From Marasmius tenuissimus (Eukaryota; Basidiomycota; Agaricomycetes; Agaricales; Marasmiaceae): a DNA stretch of 64,000 nt. The stretch's first letter is position 1. Each line of letters opens with the position of its first letter. The notes beneath the pieces were generated by a model that was not told the DNA's origin, did no database searches, and saw nothing but the letters and a program-made list of their open reading frames with translations. Location of the stretch: NCBI GenBank assembly GCA_029532415.1, contig JAQOTA010000050.1, positions 4,464,001-4,528,000 of the forward strand, written 5' to 3'. A program made the position numbers and the translations under genes. Below are positions 20,362 through 32,657 of this stretch, piece by piece.

Positions 20362-22115
20362 ATGGCTGCTCAATACGCGCAGGTCACGATCGATATGCCT
20401 CGAGTACATGATGCTCTGAAAAATCCTGAAGAATGGGACAAGCAATGGGAAACGATATTGACGCAACTTGACCCTTCACCTGAAATGGTCTACCTCGATT
20501 CTGTTCGTCAATCCAAAATGCGATTTCGAGACGTCAGCGACCTACTCCAGTACTACGCGATCCTTTACACGCAAACATGCGAGGTGCAGCATAGGGTGGG
20601 GGGTCGAGCTTGCGCGTTTCTGTTGCACAAGGACCTGGAGCAACGGTGGGTTGACGCAGGGGAGGCAGTTCGTCGGAAACACACCCTTAGGGCTTTATCA
20701 GAGGCCTGTTCCATGGCCAAAAATCTCAATGACGCCCGTAACTCTTGTGGCGATATCCTGCGCCTCAAGAGTCTCAGTAAAGATGGGAAAACGTTTATTT
20801 CTCTACTCAAGGCCATGATCCCCGAGGATCTCTCTGACATTCCAAAAACGCCATATCACTTTCCAGAACCTCGCTGGGAGGCTCTCCAGAAGCATGTTGA
20901 GAAGTCCTTTTCAGCCAATTCGATCGAAAAGGTCACCTTTGATAATACTGTGAGTGTTTCACTGTGATGATTCGTCAATCCATGTTCACGTTCCTCTACC
21001 GCAGTTGGTTTTGAGGACAAAGTTGATCTGTAGGTTTGACTGTTGCTCAAGCTCTGTCGTCCTTGCGCTCATAACCGCCAAGATCACGTTCTTGAAAACA
21101 TGTTCATGTCTTTCTACGACATGCCGCTAGAGAAGGTCACCGTGCTGAAAAACAACACAGCAACACAGGACAGAGAGATGGAGAAATTAGCCAAGAAAAT
21201 ACAGAAGACTGGGATGGAATCTATCTACGGTCGCGAGGCCGCCAAGCAGATTCGGAAAGAGGATCTCGAGGCTTACAAAGACCGGAAGGCTCAGCGGGGG
21301 GTCTTTTGTCGATGCTGTCAGAAAGTCGAAGGGAACGAAAAGTTCATGCGATGCTCGGCGTGTTGGACGAAGCAACAGCGCGACTGGAAGTATTGTTCGA
21401 GGTATTTGACGCCTGTTCCCAGGCCAACGTCCACCGGCTGACTCTTCCACCTAGCGAATGTCAGAAGAAGGACTGGAAAGTTCGCCACAAGACTATTTGC
21501 GGGAAACCCTTGACAGTGGAGACAGCTCTGGAGAGTGCTCCCCCTCTTCGGCCTCAAGGTGTTCCCGATGTTCGATCGGTTGGTCCGACAAGAAATGGTT
21601 TTAGGCGCTCCCCCTCCCTCGTGGAGCACGTCTTCAAGCTGAATAACAACCCAGATGCGGACATTTTCCTGAACACTGGCACTGGTCAGGGTGGTTTTAT
21701 GAAGTTGGACTTCGCGCCTCACCCAAATATCCAGAAAAGAGTACGGGACGCACGAGACAAAGCGATGTGCGAAGGCGACAAACCCAGCGCTGCGTTACTT
21801 TGCCATCTCTTTGTGTGATTTTGCTGGGCGAAGCATGCTGATACCAAAAATGGCTTCAACTTCAAACGGATTGTTGAGCAGATGGAGAAAGACTTCGATT
21901 TCTCCGAGCTGAAGCAGGCGATGCTCGAGCTAGAGGAACGACAGCGGAGGGATTTCTTTCAACGACCGTGAGTTCACAATTGCTCTGTCCGAGTCTCAGG
22001 ACGTCGCCGTTTGATAACATCTTCCAGACCTTTACTCGCTGATCTCGATCCAAAGGAGTGGCTCGGATTTGTTGCTCTTGACTACGTTGATATGAAGCGA
22101 CGACTTGACTTTTGA
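20362..22115 (+). CDS. MYND zinc-finger protein (one in-frame stop unless spliced)
   Basis: Model: 20362-20949, 21052-21401, 21455-21812, 21882-21967, 22028-22115; 489 residues. The first part is a helical region typical of fungal MYND proteins. The finger spans about 21306-21500: FCRCCQKVEGNEKF, C--C, then YCSSECQKKDW and RHKTIC, giving the expected Cys/His pattern across the 21402-21454 intron. The C-terminal part has a helical segment (DFDFSELKQAMLELEE) and a family-like end DPKEWLGFVALDYVD. A TGA at 21816-21818 is in frame with convincing coding sequence on both sides. Splicing 21813-21881 removes it but also removes residues that look coding. Either that intron is real or the gene has a recent nonsense change. 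The boundary at 21052 is also uncertain. Likely a protein-interaction adaptor; no catalytic domain is seen. Confidence 0.7.
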
Positions 22116-23642
22116 GCTCGGAGTGCGCAGATTGTACGTCCTCGAGCCATCTACTATCTACTATCTCTACGTCGTGGTCTTACTCTGATTACAGACTGAA
22201 CGGCCCTATCGCTGACGCGTGCGACATTTCTTGAGGCTTCTTGGACACACTGTACGATAAGGTTGTATGATGCTATTGAAGTGTTGGAGACCCCAGGTCG
22301 AGTGACATCACTCCCTGTTGGTCTACCTGCTACATTCTTCTCCTTGGTTCACGCACAGACTATGACAATCGTCCCCTTGTCCGGGACCGTGGCTGAGCAT
22401 GGTCATCGTATCACCGAAACCAAAAAGCGGCATCTTTTACACGCGTGTGTTGGATGGTAGTCTCATGTTCTGGCGTGCCAGTCCCGTGTTTTTTTGGTGG
22501 AGTCGCTCAATAACCACCCAATAGCGAGCTTGGTGCAACCAGGTTCAGGGATTGGGCACCAAGCTCAAGCGCTAAGCATTGAGCTAGAAGGGATGTCTTC
22601 TGAACCTAGATCCGGCGAAATCTATGATACGGAAAGTGTCGTTTTCGTGGTGTCCAATCGATCGGTTCTGACTTTCCTTTGTCTCCTCGTCCGTTAGTCT
22701 GAGCTCATGGCTTTAGTGGTGAGTGGAATGATCAGGCTGGGGCACTAGTAAACCCCGTTTCCCATACAAATTTGGGCCACTTCCTCATGTTGTGGGTCCA
22801 TTGCTTTTTCCGGAACTCGCTACTCGATTTTGACCTCTCTATGTCGAATCCAGCCTGGAAAACGCGCCCTTGTGACCGCCACCCCCTAGGTCCGGACTTT
22901 CGGACATGAAATTAGCGCCTGAGCCAAGGCTGCTGATATCTGATACGCCACTAAAAGCCAGATATGGTCACACAGGGCGCATTTCTTTTCCCGCACCAAT
23001 AGCAAGAGCGGACGCTCAATTCCGCTTCGGCGACAGCTTGGACATTTGTTGGCTCCAACGCTCGAGGCCCTACTTGGTACGCCTATTGTGCTCCGCCGCG
23101 GCCTCGATCGCGAGCGCCAATCCACAGCCGAGAGTCTACGTTACTCCAGCGTATGGTTGGCGTTCCAGAAGCTAGCTACAACGCGTTTCTTGGATGGGCG
23201 TTTAAAAGGGAGTTCTTTTCCGACGTGAGAGCGCATGTTCCTTTTTTTTTCGAGGGTTATCCATCACATGGATAACCCAGGGTACGGACATTATTGAATG
23301 AAGGTTTTGATGCAGGTGACTTATCACCCCTCGAGATCCCATATAACCGGTGAACATTTCTTCGGGAGATCCCTGACGGCCCAACCTTGGTAGAACAAGG
23401 ACCATCACTATCGACGCCATCGTCAACCGTTTTGCTTGGAAAAATACGGTCCTTCACGCATATCTACCAGGTCGAGGGAGAGGGCATTGGTGCTCCCTCC
23501 TCTGTGCTCCACACTCTGCCTCGTTCACCTACCAGATTCGTCCTTGTCCCATAACAGAGGCAATCCGCTCTTTCCCCCGTGGCCAAATAACTTTCTCCCT
23601 TGTACTTGAAGCTCCTGGCACCTGTCCAAACTCCTCCCCACC
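22116..23642. other. Long intergenic region with two hairpin-forming palindromes
   Basis: About 1.5 kb between the MYND and DUF6699-like genes. No gene could be supported on either strand. It contains an inverted pair at 22526-22536/22556-22566 and a perfect short-loop palindrome at 23254-23278 preceded by a T tract. The last 150 nt are CT-rich, as expected for a promoter. Confidence 0.5.
23254..23278. repeat. Perfect 11-bp palindrome with 3-nt loop
   Basis: GGGTTATCCAT at 23254-23264 and its exact complement ATGGATAACCC at 23268-23278 are separated by only CAC. Nine T residues lie just upstream. It is intergenic. It could be a dimeric protein-binding site or a remnant of a mobile-element end; no target duplication is obvious. 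Confidence 0.85.
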
Positions 23643-24917
23643 ATGTTATTCTTCGGAGCTCCCAAGGCACCCAAAATCAGGAGCGTTGCACTACCTCCCA
23701 TGAGCCCAGCCTCGACCCCCTCTCCCTCGCATCCTGCCCACTGGAGTTCTTCCGCCACTACTGCGCCACGGCCACCTTTACGTTCAGGAACTCCACATCC
23801 GTCGAGACCGTACCGTCCGACCTCAATCCCTGCTCCCACTACCCGGACGACCATCCCAACTTCTCCCCCAACTCCTCCTCTCCAAAGCACATTAGGCAGA
23901 CGAGGCTCAAAGAAAGGACCACCTGCTCACCGTGAGTTCATTCCTCAGGAGCCATCTCAATCCATTGTTTACGCCTCGATATCTTCCAAATCCTAGGGGT
24001 AATGGCCCCGATCAAGGGTATACTCAAGAGGAGGAACGGTACGTAAACTAAACCGATGAACGTCGTCGCAGGCTTACATATTGCCCGATAAATGAAAGAT
24101 GACCCTAACTCCTCGAGAGCTGAGCGACGCGCAGGCGATGGACCAGAGGTGGTTCAGTCCCCACCAGAATCACGGGGTTATGACCCCGCATCATTTGCCG
24201 GTAAGGGATCCCTATGTGCCTTTGATTCGTCCGAAACTCACCTATTTCTATCCTGTTTCAGTCATGGGGATAGGACAGACGAGAAAAGGTGAGCCATCGG
24301 TTCGCCCGTCAGACGACGAAGGGGTTGAAGTTGATCAAATATTCTCGTCAGCTCCACTCAAAGATTCCGTGATCTCGCTCAATTGGATTCTTGTCAATCA
24401 AGACGCAGAAAAGAAACGACCGCGAGAATTCCTCCACCTCCAAAAAGGGTTCGATATGGCACATCACCCTATGCAACAGGGCTTGTCGCTGTACGACACT
24501 TATCGACGCTGCCATGTCGACCCTTCATACTTCCTCGAACAACCTGTCTCGTCTCACTGCACTCTGGATAAGATGCGAATTGTATTCACGCCTAATCCTG
24601 ATTGGTACTGGATGCTCAGCAGAGCTGAGGGACTTCGATGCATTGATGTCCTTGAGGGTATATATAAGATGCTTCAGGTTCCGTTGACGGAGGCGGAGAT
24701 GGTAGCACATGGCCTGAACCGGTATTCGACGGCTCGAAGGAGGGCAGACATCCTCGGGGCTCCCCTCCTTTTCCAAGGATTGAGGCAGCACGATGACGGC
24801 GCTTGGTTTGTGGACCGATTGGAGCCACCCATACAGCCTCAACAACCTCAGCTTTGGCCTCAGGCTCAATATGACTACTACGGGCAAGTCTCAGCTGCTC
24901 CCCGCATGTGGCCGTAA
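23643..24917 (+). CDS. DUF6699-like protein
   Basis: Exons 23643-23931, 23997-24038, 24099-24200, 24262-24917 encode 362 residues. The N-terminal 150 residues are Pro/Ser/Thr-rich and probably disordered, with a basic patch IKGILKRRN. The C-terminal half matches the DUF6699 pattern I know from mushroom-forming fungi: a strand with SLNWILVN, a segment with HPMQQGLSLYDTY, the block MRIVFTPNPDWYWML, then DVLEGIYKMLQVPLTEAEM and a final GLRQHDDGAWFVDRL. The function of the family is unknown. The tail is Gln/Pro/Tyr-rich. All three introns are 53-65 nt and in phase 1, consistent with a real gene. Confidence 0.83.
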
Positions 24918-25573
24918 CTAGCAGTTTCACGATATTATGCTTGTACGTTTTGTTATGATCTCTTTCCCTTCTCGCCACCGCTCTGTAATCGGATTTGTAT
25001 TGGTGAGTGATCGATGTTGTCCGTATATCATCGTGCTCGTTCTCACATCGATCTATTAGTTTATGATCACACGCCTGTACTACCCACCATACCACACACA
25101 CGCTCTTTGATACCATTCACATCTGCTTTTTCATCTGCATTGTTAGACTTTTGTATTGCCACCTCAGTAACCTCATCATCTCTATGTTCTACTATCACAT
25201 ACATACTCCTCCAAGGCGTAGCCCTACTCAGTATCTCCTCCCAATTCTATGTACTACTTACCACTTCAACGAATGTCGATTGCCATGCTTTCTGATCTTC
25301 TGTGTATGTTGGTTACCCGCTTATGCAAGATCTCTCCGGTTTTTCCTATCACCAATGTTTCAGAGTCCCTTCGGACAGTCTCACGAACATATCTTGCCGG
25401 CTCGCCCTTAAAAATGTGTAAACTCGTGGATCCAGGACGAGCTCTGCAACTCACGCCACTCACCCATCACTCGCGCTCTTCTCTTCGACCCCTACAAAAT
25501 AGCATCGCGTAAGTCTATTTTATACTTCGCTTGAGAACAAGGGGCTGTGGACTGAGTACTGAGCATTCATAGA
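24918..25573. other. Intergenic region
   Basis: About 655 nt. The first 350 nt are pyrimidine-rich and probably the 3' UTR of the DUF6699-like gene. An open frame of 87 codons ending at 25512 has no recognisable domain and I did not accept it. Confidence 0.45.
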
Positions 25574-26042
25574 ATGTCCAATGTTTCTGACCGGCGCATT
25601 ACGTGTCTTGAATGCGGCTCAGTAAAAAACGGACGTGAATGCGAAGTATGTCGCCCCAGTGGAGTACTGAGGTCCACCCAAGAGCATCAGAGATTGCTGA
25701 GAGTGCGTCGAATAACTGCCAAAGGTCGTATCCCCGGCGGTGAGTAGATATCAACCAGGTTAGGAGTTCGGCTGATCGCTGATTCGTTGGATAGATGGCA
25801 GTCGGCCACTACCTGTACAAAACGTCTACCATGATCACGAAGAGTACAGCTGGACAACTAACTCTGGAGGATTCAGCAGGATGATTGTGCAGTATAGTGG
25901 TGCCAAGAACGCCTCGGGATGGAACGATGCAGATTTCGGGAGTAAGGGCTCGCTGGCGGCGGGGCAGGTTGTTGGCTTCATCGTGATGACAGCTGTCCTC
26001 ATTTTTGCCGCCATATCGATTACCGGGCGTAATAGCCATTGA
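25574..26042 (+). CDS. Small zinc-ribbon, single-pass membrane protein, unknown
   Basis: Exons 25574-25739 and 25795-26042 encode 137 residues. The N-terminus carries two CxxC knuckles, CLEC and CEVC, eight residues apart (about residues 11-26), a compact rubredoxin- or ribbon-like zinc site. A basic linker (LLRVRRITAKGR) follows. After a polar middle part comes one hydrophobic segment near the C-terminus (VVGFIVMTAVLIFAAISI), with a short tail. This suggests a tail-anchored protein with a cytosolic zinc ribbon. I do not recognise the family. The intron has good GTGAGT and TAG ends and the frame is conserved across it. The stop is about 100 nt from the stop of the convergent MFS gene. Confidence 0.65.
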
Positions 26043-26142
26043 AGCTGACCTCGTAAAATCTATGGTCGTGGTCGTATCTACTATTCATTTTACTTATGAG
26101 CTCGGATTCTACTCATGGTTCTATGATGTCACTCGCCGTAAC

Positions 26143-28170
26143 TCATACCAGTTGTGTGCCTTTCGCCCGAGAAGCTAAATAGCGAGATCCCAGCATAAGA
26201 CAGACACCCAGAGCAACACACCCACCACCATACATTGTGGCGGGCAAAAATTCGTTGCGCATGCGTATCAGGACACCTTGAATGGGTGAGCTTGCTAACC
26301 AAAAGAAGGACGTCGTGAAAAACATCATTCCCAGCCGCAGTCTATCAGCGTCGCTTGTTGAGTAAACCGAAACGAAGAAAGAGAGACTAGCGTACCCTGT
26401 TTCCCTCGGATCCAGCGTTAGACTTGAACATGCTGCAGGGAGGCCGGATACATATGTACCTGTACGGCGATCTGGTGTCAGCGTCATGAACGGGAGAAGG
26501 ACCGGGCTTACCGCTGAACACCCCAAAGAACGCATCGAAGACCAATATCGTCGCATTTGTTTTGGTCGTGGTGAATACAAACAACATTATGCTAGCGATG
26601 GTGCAAGAAACGATCAGAACGTTCAAAGCGCCCACACGCTGCGCAATGATGTTAGGTAGTGTACGACCAATTAAGGAGCAGGCGTTGAGAATCGATAATC
26701 TAGAAATGAATGGTCAGCCGAGCACAAAAACCACGGTCCCGTAAAACGAACGTACGAGTAGAACGCCAGTTGTTGGCTCATCCCGTGTTGTACTGCATAC
26801 GTAACGCCGTACGTCAAGGGAACATATCTGGGGACAACATGAACTTCGAAGCTTCAGACGCACTGACGAACAAACGAACAGTCCTAACGCCACGACGCTG
26901 GCACCAAGAACCAATAGGGTGTACGAGGGACTCTTGACTAGGAGAATGAAGTGAGCTAGCAAGTGACAAGAGACATGCGATTGTGTCGCCTTACAGACTC
27001 GAACGTCCAATACCCGCGCTCCTTTTCTAGGTGGTAGGCGGGTGCTGCAGCAGAAGAACCCGGTAGTGACACACGCAAGGACGAAGAAAGCCACTACAAC
27101 CAGAATTCAATGCGCTTGTCTTTCCCTGTCACGATTCACTCACGTATCCTCATTGTCCACGGAAGACCAACTGCCCTCAGCAGCTTTTGCACCACAATGG
27201 GTAGTACGGCACCACTAACGGAGGCTCCTCCTGCAAAGATCCCAAAGACGATATTCCGGTAACGCTTGAAGTGGTGCGCCAGGACAGATACGCCAGGCGT
27301 GAACAGCATGCCCGCCGAGATCTACAGACAGTGGAGCATCAGCGTTTGGAATCACAATCGTCAGAAGGAAAACCTGACCCCCACTCCGACTCCTTGAGAT
27401 AGTATAAATTGATAGTACTCTATTAAATGTGAATTCGTGCGCAATTAACTGAATGGAAGACGCAAGATGCTTACTAGTTGATATTGATGCCATGAATAAC
27501 GTGAAGACATAAAGGACGCCCCCCGTCCATATGAGATGCTTGAAATACTGGTGCCCTATGTCAGAACTCCCGGAGCCAGGAAAGTGCCACTGCTTCGGCT
27601 TACACCAGCATCGAATAATGGCCCCGAAACGCATCCTGTCAGCAAGATTAGGGAGAGTTGTAGAGACCCAATCCATGAAATATCCTGTATCGGTCTGTCC
27701 TTGAGGGTATCGACACGGTAGTGCTCTTGAAATACTCCGAACTACTTGGCAATAGGGGCGGTATGGGATAGTAAATCAAGGACAGATACTCCGGTTCGAG
27801 GAACTCACTGTATTGAGCATGCCATCTAGACAATAATAAAGATTATTCTGGTCAATTCAGTACGATCAGCGTTTAAAGGGACGTACAGCAGACAGCTGAT
27901 AGCGAAAAGGACTGAGGTGCAATATAGTCAAAAAATCATTCTGATGCACGAGTTACAAGAACCACGTACCCCGAGGACGCAGAGCCAGGCTCTAATCCCA
28001 CCGTCAGGAAACACATCCTCACTGCCAGTCGACCCAGGACCAGTATGCTCTTTGGAACTCGTCGCAACTTCCTCGATGTCTCTACCGGATTCCGAGGTGT
28101 TTCCAGCATTGGCGCTTTGACTTGATCCACAATGCGAAGACTCTTCGCTCTTCTCCGGTGCTTGGCCCAT
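26143..28170 (-). CDS. MFS transporter, monocarboxylate-porter-like
   Basis: Multi-exon gene; first exons in transcription order are 28170-27970, 27911-27887, 27825-27809, 27741-27606, 27555-27475, with further exons to the stop at 26143. The N-terminal cytosolic part is Ser/Glu-rich and ends in FPDGGIRAWLCVLG, the hallmark first transmembrane start of fungal monocarboxylate-type MFS proteins. Next come YGMLNT, FGVFQEHYR and the loop GPLFDAG. The middle loop RTRLPP-like motif (STRLPPRKGARVLD, about 26990-27040) marks the connection between the two six-helix halves. The last helices contain MMFFTTSFFWLASSPIQGV and GGGCVALGVCLML. The substrate cannot be told; relatives move monocarboxylates or riboflavin-like compounds. 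Some internal exon borders are not resolved. No clear break was seen. Confidence 0.82.
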
Positions 28171-28499
28171 TTCCGAGCGTTCGATCAGGAGGAGGGTGAA
28201 GATGGAGGTCGGGGAAAAGGACAGACGATCCACTCGCTCAAGAGTCGGTCATAAGTTGTGCTTGCGAACCGGTAGATCCGGAGAGACGTCCGCATGGCAG
28301 GCACTGAAAGAGATTGAAAAGCGGCCGGCGGCAAATTACGCATTTTGAATTGCCTGCCGTCCGAGGGGTTCAAGCTTGAAGCTGCATTCAACGCTTTCTC
28401 AGCGACTCATACTCAAGAATGGACTTGTAATGAACTGGGAGCCGGCTATCTTTACACGTACTTACAAAGCACCTCATTCTCCCGAGATGAAGCTGTCAA

Positions 28500-29460
28500 T
28501 CTGGACCGGAGATTAGCGTAAGAATCAAAAGTATTGCCACCGCTTGGACGCACCCAAGCACGGACACATTCCTATTGTCTACCTGTCCCTCGACTTGAAG
28601 CTTTCAGTGGTGATCGACCTGCACCAGCTCTCCTTCGTGTTCACGACAAGTGCTCGCGCAAGCTCAAGGTTACGTTCCCTTGCCTGCAAAACAGGTATGA
28701 TGGAGCCGATGGCATCGCTCGCAACGCGACCCTCCGTCAAGTGACTTTCCGAGCCGTCCGAGGTGAATCGGGCGATGACCGCACAAGCATCGTGTAGTTC
28801 AATCGTCTCGAGAATTACTGCATCTACGAGACTCGAGAAGATTTGATCCTGACCGCACGGACACAGTTTGAGACGTACCGATCTGCTTGGCACACCCATT
28901 GTATACATCTACCATCCCAAAACCTCCGTATTCCAACGGTACTGGCTCCTTTGTCGTGGATGATAGCTCCAAAGCCTGATTCATAACACTCGAGCAATCC
29001 CTTTCATTGATAAGAAATCGCCGCATAACTCCCCTAAACTGACAAAGATGCACAGAATGAGTAAGAATATGCTGCATGGATCAATATGGATACTTGAAGG
29101 AGACGCGCCTGTTCACTTCCGAAACTGTCGAGTATCTCAATATCTTTCTCTACATGGAAACGTATGCTTCGGTCACCGATTTCCGACTCCTCCGACTTCA
29201 GTTCCTTCGAGTACGTATCGAGCTCCTTCTACGTGAATCATAAGTAATCAAGGGCGCTGCTTACCGTTCAGAACGCACGAGAGCGGTGTCTTGAGCAGCC
29301 TGAAGAGTTCTATCCAATTCGCGTATCATGTAAGTCCAGGAGTAGAGCTGAGCCGCAGATTGAAGAGAATCCATGATGGCGGTGAATAGAAGCTTGACGT
29401 TGCGTTCTGGTTGTAAGAGGTGAAGAATGAATATTGACCACACCGCCACCAACTTGAAGT
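28500..29460 (-). CDS. Unresolved minus-strand locus, possible helical protein
   Basis: Several open stretches on the minus strand have coding-like composition but I could not assemble them with confidence. One block (about 29275-29460) reads as amphipathic helices (LVAVWSIFILHLLQPERN, then AIMDSLQSAAQLYSW and YMIRELDRTLQAAQ). A second (about 29080-29240) is acidic and helical (KELDTYSKELKSEESE). A third (about 28800-29040) contains RRFLINERDCSSVMNQALEL. A fourth (28579-28830) contains IELHDACAVIARFTSDGSES. They could be exons of one gene of unknown family or a decayed gene. No start codon is convincing. Confidence 0.3.
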
Positions 29461-29628
29461 CTTGAACGCGTCCTTGACGCGATTATTCGGATTAAGGACA
29501 CGGTCACGACAAACCGGGCCAGAGCTCAACACCCGCTTACATATTTCTACACTGTACAAAGCGATTCCGTGTATGATACCAACATGCCAGATTATCTTTT
29601 ATTGAGAATGGACGCGTTCGAGATCGCG

Positions 29629-31700
29629 TCATACACGGTCCGAGCCTGCCGAGTCCAGGGCAGATTTGGCATCCTCATCCTCTATCATCTCAGTCGGACC
29701 TGTCGAGACCTGCGTTGTCGGTGTTTTGTCGAAAACAAGCGCTACCTCTTCGATGGTTCGTCCCCTGAGAGAGAGATCAACACAGAAGTCAAACCCAACC
29801 ACGAGCACCGTGCTTACTTTGTTTCGACGAAGAAAATGTATACGAGGACCAGATGCAAGATAATAATCCCAATATACACAAGGTAGAACTTCCACTAGCG
29901 GGGAATTCACATCAATACCCCGCAAACCTAAGATGGAAGATGGTCGATGAAGCGAACTTACCTGGAGATTGGCTATCCCAAGCGGATTCAGGAATAACGC
30001 GATGGCGATGCACAGACTTTGCATCGTCGTGAAATACGCCATGCCTTTAGCTCTGATACTGAAAGGTAAGATTTCCGTGACATATAGAGCCGTGAGCGGT
30101 ATCCACGCGAAGCTGAACGCGATGTCAAATAAATATAGGACAACGATGTACGCAATCCCTAGAGACTTCTCCGACGTTTTGGAAAAGGTGGCCTAGTTGC
30201 GGAAGAGCGATAAGAACACTTAATGAAGAGATAGATGAGATGACATACCATCAACGCAGTGAGGATAGAAAAGGTGACGAGGACCGCGGAGGTCGATCCA
30301 ATCCAGATGGGTCTACGGCCCAGGATGTCAACACACAGGGAACCGGCAGTAGACGCGAAGGCGGATACGATTGTAGTACCACCATTAATTCCAGCTATTC
30401 AAAGGTATCCAAGTTAGAAAAGGTCGGTGTTGGACGGGAGCGACCCACTGATTTGTGTTGGGTTCGTGACCCCAATAAGGCGCAACGTTGGGGCAATATA
30501 GCTTGATATGACGGTATCTGTAGAGCCGCTTACAATCAATTCATGCTTCAAAAGACTGCGAAAGGGATAATGACCTACTTCCTGTGAAGACGACACCAGT
30601 GGCACACAACGTCAAAACCAATAGCCTTTTCCTGTTGCCGGGGGTTTTAAACAGAATTTTCCATCCCGCTTGTCTGTTTTCCTTCTCGTTCTGTATGGCG
30701 GTGACAATCTCCTTCATCTCGTTCCTCACCAACTCGTCATTCCTGTCTCCATTGGCATGGAATTTCGCCAATATCTCCAGAGCTTCGTCCTGTTTCCCTT
30801 TGTTAACGAGCCATCGTGGCGATTCCGGACAAAATGGCATGAACGGCAGTAGAATAACCGGCCCGAGAGCTTGAAGAAGGAGAGGTAGTCGCCAGGACCA
30901 ATCGGATTTCCAGGACAGAGTCGCAAAGGGAACCCACGCTCCAACAATCTGACCGAGTTTCAATGAACTCATCATGAGGGCACTGAATATTCTATTACAA
31001 AAGGAGTTGATTGAGCAGATGTCGAAAACGAACATTGAATACAAACCCTCTGAGACGGGGATGGAGAAGTTCAATGATAAGACACGCGCATGCGGCGATC
31101 ATGAGGAAGTTTGTGGCCCCAAGGATGACACGGCCAGCGATGAGCATTCCTGTACCGTTTGCAAAGCAGCTGACGAGGGCCCCAGCAATCTGTAGATACA
31201 GGTTTAGTCGTTAACGACTCAGTCAACAGGCCCAAGGAGAGATTGAAAGACGAACAAATCCGATACATCCCAACAAGACGGAATATTTACGCCCCAGGCC
31301 GTCCAGGCTCCATGCAATCAATGGTGCGCAACTACGATGTGAAACATCAGTATCGTCGGACGGGAAAAGCTTCGAACAAGCCTACATGATCGCAGGAAAG
31401 TAGAGACTCGCCACGATGAGTCCAAGTAGGGTTCGATCTGGATGCCCGAAGTAGTCGTTCCATCGGGCAGAAGCTAGCATTCCGGTGATTAGACTGTTAT
31501 CGTATCCAAAGGCAAAACTAGGTTGAGCCGCCGAATGAGCAAGGGTTCTAGCTTTTGATGAAGGACTAGTTTCAAACCTACAGCCCAAGATAGAGCAGAC
31601 ATATCCATGCCACATTCTGTCGGAGTCCTGGATCCTTCCACCACTGAGGATGCGTATTGTTCGCCCATTGCACTTGTGCTGAGGTGGAAGCCCTTGTCAT
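29629..31700 (-). CDS. MFS sugar transporter (lactose-permease/hexose-transporter-like)
   Basis: Plasma-membrane sugar:proton symporter family with 12 expected helices. The first exons are 31700-31582, 31517-31386 and one starting at 31331; more follow to the stop at 29629. Family signatures in order: WWKDPGLRQN near the N-terminus, FGYDNSLITGML, the D-GR-K loop in WSLDGLGRKYSV, the helix with ANGTGMLIAGRVILG, then ELLHPRLRG, PESPRWLVNKGKQDEALEI and the C-terminal GRTIEEVALVFD. The order PESPRWL...GRT-EE is diagnostic of the sugar-porter family. The N-terminal sequence resembles fungal lactose permeases more than hexose transporters, but the substrate is an inference. The start was chosen at 31700, giving MTRASTSAQVQW. 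It lies in the same orientation downstream of an unexplained 0.6-kb stretch. Confidence 0.85.
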
Positions 31701-32657
31701 ACCGAGAGGGGGAGGAGGAAATCAACACGACGGTCCTCGATGTAGGGGTATTTATGCCATGACACGGTGAATAGAAGGTTTCCGTTGCCGGCAGTGGGCT
31801 TTCTGCGAACATGGTACCTAGTGCCTACAATACAACCGGTGAGAATGATAGCTCGAGAAACAAACACTAAGAACTCAGATGACTTACTGGCCCTGGCCCG
31901 AGAATTCAAACGTTTGCTTGGAACTGCAAGGTCCCAACGTAAATTAGACCCGAAGCGGAGCTCATGTCTGATGATGTCGTCCTCGATTGGACAGTGTTTA
32001 TAGGCGTCCTCAAGGTATCTCCCTAGTTTTTGCGAAGGCACCGTGACCCCGGCGATCTCGGATTCTGATACGATAGTTGTCGGGCGCTGGCTTTCAAGTG
32101 GTGTAAAAGAGGCATTGATACCGCATATTCATCTACAGTACATTCTGAAATGCCACTTTTTGACAGGGCTTGACCTTTCTCGGAAAGTCCCATCTGTTGT
32201 TCGAGCATGCGTCGGTGTGAAAACCAAGCAATATCAAAATAAACGGACCTCAGTACTTTCCCATTTTTGTATAGCCTTGCCCAGCTCAATCTTCGACGGG
32301 GGAAGTCCAAGGCAGGTCATGTAATGGTAGAGAACGACGGGTGTACTGGGAAAGTGAATGCCTGACGAAAAGAGACGGTTGGAAGCGGAAGACAAGCGCT
32401 AGTTTAGCGCCCGCTCGCAGGCGGCCAAAGCGCTAATGTTTGGTCGAGTTGATCCGAGTCCCCAAAAGTGCATCTCTCTTTCCAGCGTCCAGCCGTAAGC
32501 ACTGCGCTGCTTTGCTGCGACTGCGACACGCCTCATAACGACCCAATTTGCCAATACCCTTTACCAGCTACCACTGCCACTACCGTTACCGTCACTCATT
32601 CCCTGTCCACTCGCTCGACTGGCGCCTCGAAACAAAGAAATCAGATAACCAGTAACA
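31701..32657. other. Intergenic region between sugar transporter and acyltransferase
   Basis: About 960 nt, the divergent promoter region of the two flanking genes. Open stretches on the minus strand (31697-32310) show no recognisable domain and are interrupted by stops. The 32480-32657 part is CT-rich, as in a leader. Confidence 0.45.

Noticed and set aside
22526..22566. 11-bp inverted pair (GAGCTTGGTGC / GCACCAAGCTC) as a mobile-element end
   Set aside because: No second end, target duplication or repeat context was visible; kept only as a minor note in the intergenic entry.
31697..32310. Minus-strand open frames upstream of the sugar transporter
   Set aside because: No start, no domain, interrupted by stops when joined; most likely promoter DNA.
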